A DNA stretch of 64,000 bases from Vanilla planifolia (taxonomy: Eukaryota; Streptophyta; Magnoliopsida; Asparagales; Orchidaceae). The stretch spans positions 31,983-95,982 of the forward strand of contig JAIUJO010000294.1 in NCBI GenBank assembly GCA_023846275.1, read 5' to 3'. The position numbers were made by a program, and so were the translations under genes. This document shows positions 52,605-63,654 of the stretch, one piece after another. Each line of letters begins with the position of its first letter. The first letter of the stretch is position 1. Under the pieces are notes generated by a model. The model did not search any database. It had not been told where the DNA came from and worked only from the letters and a program-made list of their open reading frames with translations.

Positions 52605-53484
52605 TTGAAAACTAGTGAATGAATCCCAAAGAAGAAGGTGAATTACGATTCTAGATAATTTTTGCTAAATTTTGAATTGTATTTATTTTTAAAATTTCAT
52701 TACAAAAATAATTTCATATTTAATAAAAATTTTTTTAGAAACATTAAAATTTATAATTTTTATAGTAAAAAAGTTGAAATGGTACATGAAACTTTTTACG
52801 TTGTTTTATTTAAAATAGAATCTATGTCTACCCATAATTGAGGTAAAAAAGTTCAACTATTAAAGGAATTAAATGTTTAGGGTTTCCCTAATATTTTTCC
52901 TCAATCCACTAGCTTTTTTGGTTCAACTATAAGTTGGGCTTTTATGAGGTCAGCCATAACTCTAATCATTATGAGATAAAGCCAAACCCAAGCTTTCATG
53001 AATGCCTTGCAACATCCAAAACAGAAAACAAAATACAACAAGAAATAAATTTTTGATAAAAATTAAAAAATAACCTTATTCTTTTCCGTGAATGTAAAGA
53101 GGTAAGAAAAGTTAAAATATTATGAAAAGAATTGGAAAAAATGAAAGCTTAGAAGAATTTGACAAAGCTAGAAGTATTTAGAACTTCAAGTAGTCGCTAG
53201 TCCTACATGTTGCCTTTGAAATTTATATTAGTAGAAAATGGTGCAACACTTCTTTGATCTCCATTTGTGTGATCAATATTTAATCACCTTGGCAAACTCG
53301 TGCCTGAATGAGTTTATCTAGGTTTTACCCATCCTATAGTTATATTAGGTTTGAATGCTTCTTAGTTCAATCCAATACCTTTCCCCGTCTGATTTACCCA
53401 TTCAACGTGAACTAGAATGGGTTGGCCCAATCTATATTTGAATATTTTTCTTGACCCTATGCTCAGGCATATGCTTGACCCATG

Positions 53485-53777
53485 ACTTTTGCATTTAGGT
53501 ACAGCTTGGTATGTGGCATGATGTTTTTCATTTATTTAATTATAAAAATTTTAATTGAATTATTCTTTTGGTGTAATCAATATTTAGTAAACATACAAAA
53601 GTCTTATAGTCATGCTAAAAGTTGGCTTAATTCTTTTACATTTGAACGTAGCTTTGGATGTGGGGTTTAAATTTTTTTATTTGTTTAACTATGAAAATTT
53701 TAACAAAGTATTTTTTATTTAATCAAGATTTAACAATAAACCTAACATAGAATTTGGCAAAAATACAAAAGTATAAC
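53485..53777 (+). repeat. ~147-bp tandem duplication inside E5
   Basis: Two diverged direct copies, 53,485 to about 53,629 and 53,630 to about 53,777. Each has cttttgcatttagg or cttttacatttgaacg, then agcttgg..atgtgg, then tttatttgtttaa or a close match, then attataaaaattttaa and aatcaatatttag. Other E copies carry this segment once. The 62-codon frame 53,482-53,670 crosses the joint. Confidence 0.65.
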
Positions 53778-53834
53778 TTAACCAAAGAAAGAATGAATAA
53801 AAAATAGATTTTTCTTTAAATCAATGAATGGTTT

Positions 53835-53912
53835 ATGTAGGATTTGAACCAAGAAAATAATTGAGAGATTAAAAATATTAAATCATATTCATTTGCTACA
53901 TCAAGTAGGTGA
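53835..53912 (-). other. tRNA-like B-box segment in E5
   Basis: Minus strand ggttcaaatcc (53,840-53,850) is a perfect B-box, with tagcaaatgaat-type sequence about 45 nt upstream. It is at the same position relative to the element as in E1 and E3. Confidence 0.3.
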
Positions 53913-54240
53913 TTCAAAAATTTAGATTTTTGAATGTGATTTGCAATTGATGCGAATAAGGAGTACCTTAAAATTAACAAACTAAGGTTCTATATATTTG
54001 TAAAATAAGACCTTTTTAGAGTTGATGTGCAATTCTTTAATCTTTGTAGCTTGTTGAACACTATAAGATTCTTTGAAGACAGCTAATTTACCATGTTGAA
54101 AGTTAATTGTTTGTTCTTTACATTTTGACAGATTTTTTGCTAAATAAGCCCACTAGGCTGAAAGGCTATATATTTAAGGCTTAACCAATCTAACTTATGG
54201 GTGATCAAACACATATGTATGATGACATATAAAATTTTAG

Positions 54241-55198
54241 AAATGGTTTATTATCGATAAGAACTAATGTAAAGATAATGTAATAGAAAAATTATATTAT
54301 TTGTTTTTTAATTAGCTATTTTATTTTTAAGAAAGAATAAAATAATACTAAATAAATAACAAAAAATTCTTTTAATCTTTTTCCTATTCAAAAATAATAA
54401 CAAAACAAAAATTATTTTTATAATTTATTATTATTAAATATTGTATATGAATAATGTTATGTTATATATGTAGTATAAGTTTAATAAAAAAGATTTAACT
54501 TTAACTTAATTAGTTCTTTCACTTTTTCTCTTTATCTATATTTCATTTTCTCATACTTTATTACCTCTTTTATTGTCAATCTTCTACTTTTTCTTCATTA
54601 TCTACTCATATTGCACATATTCTCTCTCTCCTCTCTATCATTCTATATTTTCTCATTTCTCTCAAATTGACATATTTATTTATTTTCAAAATCTTCACTA
54701 CATTAAGTTTTTTCTTTTTCTTCTCATTAAATCATCTCTTATCTTTCTCTATTACTATTTCTTTTTTATTTTTCTCTTATCAATCCATCACTTTCTTTTT
54801 TTGTAGAATATTATGTACATCTCAATTCTCTATTTTTTAACCAATAAATTGGCAATATTAAAGAATGTCTTATGTTATATTGTCTAATGTATAATATTTA
54901 TAATAAATATAATTTTTTTAGTTTATTATGTTTTGCATAATTTTATTTTTTATTTATAAGTGTGATAACACAATAGAAAAAATTTTTATGTAGTAATGTG
55001 TGAATTATAAAAAATAAAACATTACATACTTTTTCTTAATAATATTTAAATTAAATAAAAATATTTGATTATTTTATGAAATATATATAAGTATAATTTT
55101 TTTTAAATATCCATATGATTGATAATTTAGATATTTTTAGAAAATTATTTACTTTCATCAAGATAATAACCAAACCATAATAATTTTCTCTTTTATAT
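54241..55198 (+). repeat. Shortened spacer after E5, 5S deleted
   Basis: After E5 the lead-in (aaatggtttattatc) jumps near 54,265 into the late spacer (taaagataatgtaatag), so the 5S block and early spacer are deleted. Pyrimidine tract 54,505-54,840 (77-codon frame 54,573-54,806), then a normal lead-in. Confidence 0.72.
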
Positions 55199-55315
55199 GC
55201 ATTGCTGACCAAACTATTTTTTGGTATTAGATCTTATTAGAATTCAAAAGTTATGCACGCTTGGGTGAGAGTAGTATTGGGATGGGTGACATCTTAATAA
55301 GACCTCATGTTATAC
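55199..55315 (+). pseudogene. 5S rRNA pseudogene, copy 20 (best internal promoter)
   Basis: The best-preserved control region in the window: gcttgggtgagagtagta, then ttgggatgggtgac. This run of about 33 bases differs from plant 5S at only a few C-to-T or G-to-A type positions. The 5' part is worse (ttgctgaccaaactatt, gatcttattagaattc). It ends cctcatgttatac. Confidence 0.92.
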
Positions 55316-56589
55316 TTATTTTTTTCATAAAAGTCGCTTTTTCAATAAATGAAAAGTTATTTTATTTATATATTACTATTAAAAATATTAAATTATCATA
55401 AAATAAAGTTTATAATTTCCATTTTCATTAATTAATTATTAAAAACATCTTTTTAATACTTCTTTCTTCCATTTAATAATAAATATATATTATTGTATGA
55501 TATAATAAAAAAGAATTTCATTACACTTTAACATTGAGAAAAATAACTTATGTGAAATATACTATACTTGAATTATTTATTTATATAATAATGTATATCT
55601 AGTGCATAGAATTATTAAATTATAGAATTATTTTATTATAGATTATTAGAAATCTAAACTTTTATCTTAATTATTAAATAATATATATATTTATTACCTA
55701 TATTACATAATATATTGATAATATATTTTAATAACTCTATTATTTACTATTTAATGTTTTTTGAAAATATTATTTATGAAGAAAAATAAAATGCTCCTAA
55801 TAGTCAAAATATGCTTTAAATATTAATAATATTTTAAAAATAGCTTTAAATCTCCAAAATTTTTTCTCTTATAATTAATAAATATTATATATGATTAATG
55901 TTTTATTGCTAATAAATGTTAAAAGTTTTATTATGATTATTTAACGTTTAATTAATTATTTCCCTCAATCTTTTCTCCTTATTTTAATGTCTCGTATAAT
56001 CTCTCACTTCTTTCTTTCTCTGATTATCATTCTCTTATATCTCTCTTCATTCTCCATCTTTTAATTTTCTTCTTAGCATCTCTCTTATCAATCCTTCCTC
56101 ATTTTCTCATTTCTCTCTCTTTTAATTTTTTATTTATTCTCACTATCCTCTTTATGTTCTTTTTCTTCATTTTATTAAATTATATCTCATCCCACTCTAT
56201 TATAATTTTTCTCTTTTATTTTTTCTTATCAATCCTTGACTTTCTTTCTCTTTTGAAATAATTATCACTATTTCAATTATCTCCTTTTTAGCCTATAAAT
56301 AAACAATATTTTAGAAATATCTTATATTGCATAATTTAATGTATAATATTTGTTATAAAGAATTATAACATAATAGAAGAAAATCATTTTTATTATTATT
56401 ACACTATAAAAATAATAGTTTTTAAATGTTTTATAATTTTTTCTAAAATAAACATAATTGTATTGGAATATATTAACACATATGTAATAAGCATAACTTT
56501 TTAAAAATGCTTACTCTTGAAAAAAATTAAAGAAATTATTTGCCTTATTCGAGACAACATTAACATAACTATGATTTTTTCTTCTATAT
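55316..56589 (+). repeat. 5S-array spacer with pyrimidine tract
   Basis: A normal unit of about 1,391 bp from start to start. Tract at 55,950-56,300; the lead-in has a shortened early part. Confidence 0.8.
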
Positions 56590-56705
56590 CAACGTGTGAT
56601 TGCACGAACTTTATAGTAGTAGATCTATTAGAGCTCCAAATTTAAGAATGCTTGGTGACAACAGTATTGGGTTGGATGAGCTCTTAAGAGGTCTTCATGT
56701 TGGAC
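56590..56705 (+). pseudogene. 5S rRNA pseudogene, copy 21
   Basis: Full length. It keeps aacgtgtgattgcacga, ttagagctccaaa, tttaagaatgcttgg and ttgggttggatgagctctta. It ends cttcatgttgga. Confidence 0.88.
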
Positions 56706-58012
56706 ATATTTTTCATAAAATTTCTTCTTGTAATGTATGACATTTGATTTCACTAACATATCAATAGTAAAAAATTAATATGCTAAAATTAATAATTTTT
56801 TAATTTATATTTTTGTAATAAATTTTAACAATAACTAGCACAATTATTATCAATTTAATATTATAATAAATAGAGCAGATCATACCATTTAATAAAATAA
56901 TAAATTTAACATAGTTTAATATTTAGCAAAATAAATTATATCAACTTTATCAAAAAAGAATGAACATTTGTTTATAATATTTTATCTAAGTTGTGTAAAA
57001 AATATTTTAAATATAGTAATATTATAGTATAAAATATTATAAATTTAAATATGTATGATTAATGTTAAATGTTGTTTATATTAATTATCTATATTGCAAC
57101 ATATAATCATATACATTAGAATAACTATGTTAATTTTTATTTAATTAACTTCTTTAACTAATGTAAGAATAAAATAATATTAAACTAACATTAAAAATAT
57201 TTTTTTGAAAAGGGTAATATTATTAAATAAAAGTAAACCTCAAATAAATTTATTTTTTTATTAAATATTTTATAAGGTTAACTTATTAAAATTAATGAAT
57301 ATTATGATTTTATGATTTAGCACTTATTTAATTATTTCTCCCACATTTTTCTTTCAATCTCGATATTTCTAACATTCTTTCACTACTTTCCCTCTATTAT
57401 TATAATTTTTTTGTCTCTTCTTTCAATATCTCGTTATAATTTTCTTTGCATCATACTCTCACTTATCTTCATCTATTTTCTCTTCACTCTCTGTTTTACT
57501 TATTTATTCTCTCTATCTCATTTGTGTTTTATTTTTTGTTTCTCACTTTATTAAGCCATCTATCATCTATCTCTATTATTCCTTTTTTCTTCCTTTTTCT
57601 CCAATAGATCAGTGTCTTTCTGTTACTCTTATAGAATACTTATCTCCATTTTCATTTTTTTTGCCAATTAGTTAATATAATTCAAGAAATTTCTATTTTA
57701 ACATAATTTAATTTATGATATTTGTTATAAATATTTATTCTATTACTTATATTTATTGCTAAATCTAATTGTTTTAATAATAATAACAACATAATGGAAA
57801 TAATATCTTAAGTATTAACAATTATTTTATAAAAGTAGATATTTATATATTTTTTTAATTTTATACAAATAAAATATTGATGTAGGAATATATTTGACAT
57901 AGATATCAACCTAATTTTTTCTGAAAGTGCATTTGCTCGATAATATAGGAACTTCAAGAATAGTTTATTATTTTCAAGATAATAATCCACAACTATGACT
58001 TTTTCTTTGGTA
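56706..58012 (+). repeat. 5S-array spacer with pyrimidine tract
   Basis: A unit of about 1,423 bp. Tract at 57,325-57,670. Lead-in with gctcgataatataggaactt. The minus-strand 71-codon frame 57,808-58,023 lies in the lead-in and is not repeated in other units. Confidence 0.8.
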
Positions 58013-58127
58013 AAATGTGTCACGAGAACATCATTCTTCCACTGGATCTTATTAGCACTCCAAGTTAAGAATGCTTGGGTGGGTGTAGTATTTGGATGGG
58101 TGAATTGTTTAAAAGTCCTTATGCTAC
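58013..58127 (+). pseudogene. 5S rRNA pseudogene, copy 22
   Basis: Full length. It keeps cactggatcttattag, cactccaagttaag, aatgcttgggtggg and tttggatgggtga. The 5' end is worn (tgtcacgagaacatc). It ends ccttatgctac. Confidence 0.9.
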
Positions 58128-59407
58128 ATTAATGTTTTCCTAGCAATTTTTTTGTAATGAATGACAAATAATTTTATTAATATCTTATTGTTAAATAATT
58201 AAAAAATTAAAAATAGTCACTTATAATTATCATTTTAGCACATAATTAGTAATAAAATAATAACACATCATATAATTAAATAAAATAAAAATTTTAATAT
58301 AGTTTATTATATAACAAAATGACTTATATCAATTTTAATAAGTTAGAATTCATTTGTGTTTATAATAATAAATATACTATTAATAAAAATGTTTAATTGT
58401 AGTAATATAATTTTGTAAAATATTAAAAATCTAAAATTATAATATTAACGCAAAATTTTATTTTTTAATAACTTATATTACCTCAAATATGGTTGATATA
58501 TTACAATAATTATATTATTTGTTATTTAACTATAGTTTTAAATTTTAATTATGAATATAATAATAAAATTTTATAAGTGAAATATTATTTAAATATTTAT
58601 AATGTTTAAAAAATAATAAGGCATCTAAATTACTTTTTCACTTTTACTATTATAAAATTTTATATATGATTAAGAAGTTATATTTATTAAATGTTAGAAA
58701 TTTAATTATTAAGATTTAAATTTTATTTAACAAATTTTTTATTGTTTCCTCTTTATCTCACTATCTCATATTCTCTCACTTTATATTCTCTCCAATTATT
58801 GCCTCCACACTACTCTCTTCATTGTCTCTCTTTATATTTTTCTTGGTCTCTAATACTCCTCTATCATTCTTTACTGTCTTGTTTCCCTTTCTCTTTCACA
58901 TATCTATTTATTTATTTCTGTCAGCTTTATGTTCTCTCTTTTATTTTCCACTTTGTTAAGTTGTGACTCATCAATCTCTATTTTTTCCTCTATGTTTTCC
59001 TCTAATCATTTTGTGACTTTTTTCTTAATGAAATAGTTCTCTTCTTCTTCATTATCACTTTATCAATATACTAATTAATAATAATTATAAAATTTCACAT
59101 GTTGCAAAGATTAACATATAGTATCAAGATAACTATATACTTTGTTAATTATATTTATCATCTAAATTAATTTTTTTAATAAAAATGATAGAATAACTCA
59201 AGAAAATATTATATATTAATTAATATAATAATAGAAGAATAATTATTTAGCCAATTGTTTATAATAATATTGATATTAGAAGATATTCTAGGATACAAGA
59301 ATGTTTTTTTAAAAAATACATATGCTTGATAATTTTAAAAATTTTACAAATTGATCATTATATATAAAACACCAAATCTACACAACTACAATTTTTTGGC
59401 TATTGTA
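58128..59407 (+). repeat. 5S-array spacer with pyrimidine tract
   Basis: Normal order with small deletions. Tract at 58,725-59,080 (74-codon frame 58,742-58,966). Lead-in gcttgataattttaaaaatt. Confidence 0.8.
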
Positions 59408-59462
59408 TGCAAGTTCAACCACATAAGCATTATGTTATTAGATCTCTTTAGAAATCCAATAT
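59408..59462 (+). pseudogene. 5S rRNA pseudogene, copy 23 (3' truncated)
   Basis: The 5' half only: gcaagttcaaccacataag, cattatgttattagatctc, tttagaaatccaat. The spacer resumes at tttctttttctaatgag. Internal promoter lost. Confidence 0.8.
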
Positions 59463-60629
59463 TTCTTTTTCTAATGAGATAAACTTTATTGTAAAATGAT
59501 GTTAACATTTTATAATTAAATTGTTGTAAATGATAGTTTATAATAATTAATTTAGTATTTAATTGTAAATAATAACTTGATAATATTATCCTTAATTTTA
59601 TATAATTATAAATATGACACATCATATCATGTAACTGAATATATATTTATAATAATATATATTTAATTTGTAGAATTTTTAGGTATAGTAAAATTATATT
59701 ATAGAACATTAAAAAATAAAAGAATTATATTATTAATGGTAACTATTATGTAGATGTATCATTTATATTACATCTTATAAAGATCTTATATTAAAAAGGT
59801 TTTATTATTATTTATTAATAATTCTGAAATTTTAATTTTGAACGAAATAATATTAAATAAATAATCAAAATATTATTTAAATATTTGAAATATTCTAAAA
59901 AATAATGAACCTTAAATTTTTTTATATTTTATGGTTATAAAATACTATACATGATGAACTGGTTATATTTAGTAGATATCATAAATTTAATTACTAAGAT
60001 TTAACTGTTATTTAATTATTTCCCTCTGATTTTTTATTTGACCTCTATACCTTACATATTTTACCACTTTCTTCTCTCTCTTATTATTATTTCCTATTTA
60101 GCTCTTCATTCTTTATCAATTTATATTTTTCTTCGTCTCTCTCTTATTTATTTATCTCTACTTTCTCATTTTTGTCTCTTTCATTTATATGTTATTCCTT
60201 TTATCTCCTTTATTTTCTTTTTTTACTCGTCATTAAATCTTCTGTCATCTTTTTCTATCACTGCTTTCTTCTCTATTTTTTTTAAGCAATTAGGGTCTTT
60301 CTTTATCATATGGAATAGTTATCTTCAACACTGTTATCACTTTTTGAATGAATCGATTAACAATATTTATGAAATATCTTATCTTGCATTGTTTAATATA
60401 TAATATTTATGGTAAATGGATACTTATCGTTTATATTTTTTACATAATTTATTTTTCTATTAATAAAAATTATAAAATAATGCAAGAAAATCTTATATAC
60501 TAATGTCTACATTATCAAAAGTTATAGTTTAAGTTAGTTATTCTTAATTTTATATAAATAAAATATGTATATTATGACACGTTATTGCATATAATAAGAA
60601 AAACATTTTTATTGAATTGGCAATATGTT
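59463..60629 (+). repeat. 5S-array spacer with pyrimidine tract, ends at E6
   Basis: AT-rich spacer with a deletion near 59,635, a pyrimidine tract at 60,010-60,340, and a lead-in to ggcaatatgtttgtaaac, where element E starts. The 121-codon frame 60,038-60,403, the longest in the window, is the tract. The minus-strand frame 59,386-59,625 spans the 5S remnant and spacer. Confidence 0.78.
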
Positions 60630-61890
60630 TGTAAACACCAAAAAATGGAACAATTTTTTTTATATTATTTTATCTAATTTTTAATTATATTTATTTTGAA
60701 AAGTTTTTTCAAAAATAATTTTATGTTATATAAAACTTTAATTTAAAAATATAATAACTTATATCTTATATAATAAAAATAATAATTGAAATAAAACACA
60801 AGTTTATTGGCGATAAAATTAAAACTACAACCTATGTCAACTCAAAATTAATGTTGAAAAAACTCCACCAGTAAACAAAATGCATTTCTAGGTTTTTCAT
60901 AATGGTTCTCCAAAACCAACTCACTTTTATGGGTACAACTATAACTTGCGCCTTTAAGAGCTCAACACAAACTCAATTTTTCATGAGACTAAATAAAACT
61001 TAGGATTTTTGTGAATGATGAGCCACCCTACCAAAAAAAAACACAAAATTATAGCCATATAAAAATTTCCAATAAAAACAAAAAAATTTTTTTTTTCTTG
61101 TCAATGAATGTAAAAAGGTATGAAAATCTGAAAATTGTTAAATGAACTATAAGTATGAAATTTTGGAAGAATTAGGCTTAATTGGAGGAATTTTGAATTT
61201 CAATTAGTTGTAAGCCTATATGTGTTGCCTAATGAAATTTATTCATATAGAACATGATGTAAACATTCTTTGAGATGTTAAAATCTTTTTCACTTTAATT
61301 AGTCATTTTATTCACAAATGGTTGGGCATTCAAAGAGAAGTTTTATCATTGCCTTTAAAAAGTGGGTGAAAATTTGTTACAAAAGTAGCTTCCATACAGC
61401 ATAAAAAAATCTTATAATATCCTTCAAAAATGGCTATTGTAATGACATAGTAGTTGGATTGGAGACATTAAATCAGCACAATGGAAATACCCACCATTTG
61501 ATCAAAGGTTGTAAAGGAGAATAAGTTTTGGATGGTTGGATAAAGCTTGATTTCATCGAGAACATTCCATTAAGTGAGAAGAGATTTGGATCATTAATCA
61601 TTGGTAAAATTGAAATTAGATATGGGTCATAAAATTGATGATAAATTATTTCAAAGTGAGGAAATAAAAATAACCATATGATGAAGTAGAATTAGATCAC
61701 AACCATGAGATTGATCAATAGGTTACAGAGGATGAAGTAGTAACCATTCGATCGACTTATCAAAGGGACAGATGGATGGAATAAAATAACTTTTTAAAGG
61801 TGGAGGCAAGCTCAACATTGTGATCGTAAAAAAGTATGATTAGACGGAGCTAAGTTCTATTGATTATAGGTGGATATAGTTGCAAGGGAC

Positions 61891-61935
61891 ATTGTTCCAT
61901 ATTATGGGAGAGAAACCTTAGTTTATTTTTATAAG
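61891..61935 (+). promoter_or_regulatory. Worn USE/TATA-like segment in E6
   Basis: attgttccatatta is a decayed USE with two or more changes. tttttataag is a TATA-like box at the expected distance. Position in the element matches E3. Confidence 0.35.
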
Positions 61936-62351
61936 AATTCACCTGAGTATGACTTGTGAACAAAATGTTTGATGGCACCTCACTTTTGGACTCTGGATTT
62001 AATCACATGGGTGGACTTGCAACAAATAGGTTTATCATAATTTGGCCCATCCCTTACTTACATTTTGTTCAAATGCTTCATTGGGAACTAGAATGTGTTG
62101 ACCTAATCTTAGTCAGACTATTTTCTTGGCCCGATGCTTAGGGTCAGCTCAACTCAAGACTTTTGCATTAAGGCACACCTGGGGATGTGCCACAAATTTT
62201 TTGATTAACGAATGAAAATTTTATTAAAATTTATTTTTTAATATCATAAATATTTAATAATATACTTAACATATAATTTAACAAAAAAAGAAAGCATGAT
62301 TTAATTAAAAAGACAATGATTCAAAAATAGAGTTATGATAAATAAATGAAT

Positions 62352-62430
62352 AGCTCAAGAAAGATTTGAACCAAGAAAACAATTTAATGATTAAAAGATT
62401 AAATCCTCTTCATTTTCTGAGTCAATAAGA
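62352..62430 (-). other. tRNA-like B-box segment in E6
   Basis: Minus strand ggttcaaatct matches the B-box with the last C changed. The upstream A-box-like part is poor (ttgactcagaaaatgaag). Confidence 0.22.
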
Positions 62431-62540
62431 AGCTTAAAAAAATTAGACAGCAGAATATGATTTGAAAATGTTATGAAAGGAGATCGCCTTAAAGTCAACA
62501 AGCTAACATTATATTTAGTATTAAAATAGGACTTTATGAT

Positions 62541-62700
62541 CTGCGATGTGATGAACTTATATAGACCAAGAATATATGTCTCCCCATTAGTGATTAGATC
62601 TCGAGCACACCAAAAGGAAGCCAACCAATTTTAGGCTTACAAGTTAGAGCTAGACAAATGCTTATGTCTAACAAATAAGTTTTCTTTATTAAAATGTTTT
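62541..62700. other. Inversion junction of the 5S/E array
   Basis: To the left lies the tail of E6 on the + strand; to the right lies E in - orientation starting in its middle. The 160 bp between contain no motif clearly assignable to either side (atctcgagcacaccaaaagg, gcttacaagttagagctag). A minus-strand 77-codon frame 62,391-62,624 crosses it and has no recognisable product. Confidence 0.55.
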
Positions 62701-63536
62701 ATTATGCCACTTCTGAATTTTTTCATCGAAAATTTGCAGTGCTAAGGACCATTTGATCACATATTTCGTAATTGCATGGTGTTAATCACTAACACCTTTA
62801 AACAACAACCTTAATCAATCCAACTATCTATTTGTTATGCTGATCTAATAGTTACAACTTCATCAACTATACTGATTGATCCATTCAATGGTTATTAGTT
62901 TATCCAACTTTAACAGACTTCTTTTTTTATCATCAATTTTTTAAATAATCATTCCTTGGCATAATGACCTAGATCTTTCTAGTTTGAAGATAATGATCCT
63001 AATCTAATATCGATTTTTCTTGATCAAATGGCTCTGAACAGATCCAGCTCTATCCAATCATCCAAAGTTCATATGCCTTTACAACATTTGATTAGAAGAT
63101 TGAGATCACCACTATGTCAATCTTACGACTCCAATACATTATTCTTAGTGATTAAATAATAAACCATTGCAAACATTTTGGAATAATATTCTAGAATCTT
63201 TATATGTTGCTTAGAAGATACTTTTATCATGGCTTTTAACTTACTTTCTGTTGGCTACAATAAAATTTTCTATGATGACCTAGACATTGGGAATTAAATG
63301 ATTAATGAATGTACACAAGATTTTCATAACTTGAAGAAGGGCAACATTGTTATTTCAAATTTCTTCTATCAACAAGCACCTATGGCTTGTGTCTATTATA
63401 TGTTACAAATTCTTTCAACTAAGCTTAATTCTTCTAACCTTTAATTTTCTATAATTTTTAATGATTTTGAGCCTTTCAAGTCCTTTTACATTCATCAACA
63501 ATAACAACCAAATTTTTACGATATTATATAAAATTT
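62701..63536 (-). repeat. Element E, inverted partial copy (E7)
   Basis: Reading the minus strand gives, in order: gaatgtaaaaggacttgaaa, agaattaagcttagttg, a worn agttatgaaaatcttgtg, ggatgattggatagagctgg, ttgatgaagttgtaac, and ggtccttagcactgc, the equivalent of ggatggtgctaagtgc in E3. The head of E, before this, is missing. It abuts the inverted 5S block directly. Confidence 0.6.
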
Positions 63537-63538
63537 GA

Positions 63539-63654
63539 AACACAAGTATCTCAAAAGAGGTTACCAATCCAAGTAATACTATCACCAAGCATGATTAACT
63601 TTGGAGCTTTAATGAGATCTAGTTCCATATTGCTCATGTGGTTCCACAGGCATA
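63539..63654 (-). pseudogene. 5S rRNA pseudogene, copy 24 (inverted)
   Basis: Reverse orientation. On the minus strand it keeps ggaaccacatgagcaatatg, actagatctcattaaagc, tccaaagttaatcatgcttg, attacttggattgg and taacctcttttgag. Full length. It shows that the array continues, inverted, past 62.6 kb. Confidence 0.9.

Larger units (their letters stand above)
52605..54240 (+). repeat. Element E, internally deleted copy (E5)
   Basis: It starts aagaagaaggtgaattacg and has ggttcaactataagttggg and caacaagaaataaatttttg. It then loses about 600 bp of the centre, including the USE/TATA region: at about 53,265 the sequence passes from cttctttgatctcc to caatatttaatcacc. It continues with ggttggcccaatctat, a local duplication at 53,485-53,777, the antisense B-box, and a full tail (gctatatatttaaggc). 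Confidence 0.65.
60630..62540 (+). repeat. Element E, long copy (E6)
   Basis: About 1.9 kb with the same order as E3 and E4: gtacaactataacttgcgcc; atgagactaaataaaac; tgatgtaaacattctttgag; gttacaaaagtagcttcc; ggatggttggataaagcttg; gtgagaagagatttggatc; the promoter segment at 61,891; atttaatcacatgggtgg; gacctaatcttagtc; the B-box region at 62,352. The tail fades near 62,540 at the inversion junction. The 61-codon frame 61,956-62,141 is in a different phase from E2's. Confidence 0.65.

Noticed and set aside
20971..59462. Functional 5S rRNA genes
   Set aside because: Every copy has many changes in stems or control boxes, several are truncated, and no two are alike.
60038..60403. Hydrophobic open frames of 60-121 codons (also near 20.2, 23.1, 24.4, 25.8, 34.9, 36.1, 38.9, 42.2, 49.4, 54.6 and 58.7 kb) as membrane proteins
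   Set aside because: All are the same pyrimidine tract read in one frame, which forces Phe, Leu, Ser, Ile and Tyr and few stops. Starts, lengths and residues differ from unit to unit.
19565..62540. Cassandra-type retrotransposon (5S in its LTRs)
   Set aside because: I found no paired LTRs, no primer-binding site next to the 5S block and no TG..CA ends. Spacing of 1.3-1.4 kb with one 5S per unit fits a tandem array better.
19565..62540. 5S-derived SINEs scattered by retrotransposition
   Set aside because: Copies are evenly spaced, in one orientation and share spacer sequence; no poly-A tails or target-site duplications were seen.
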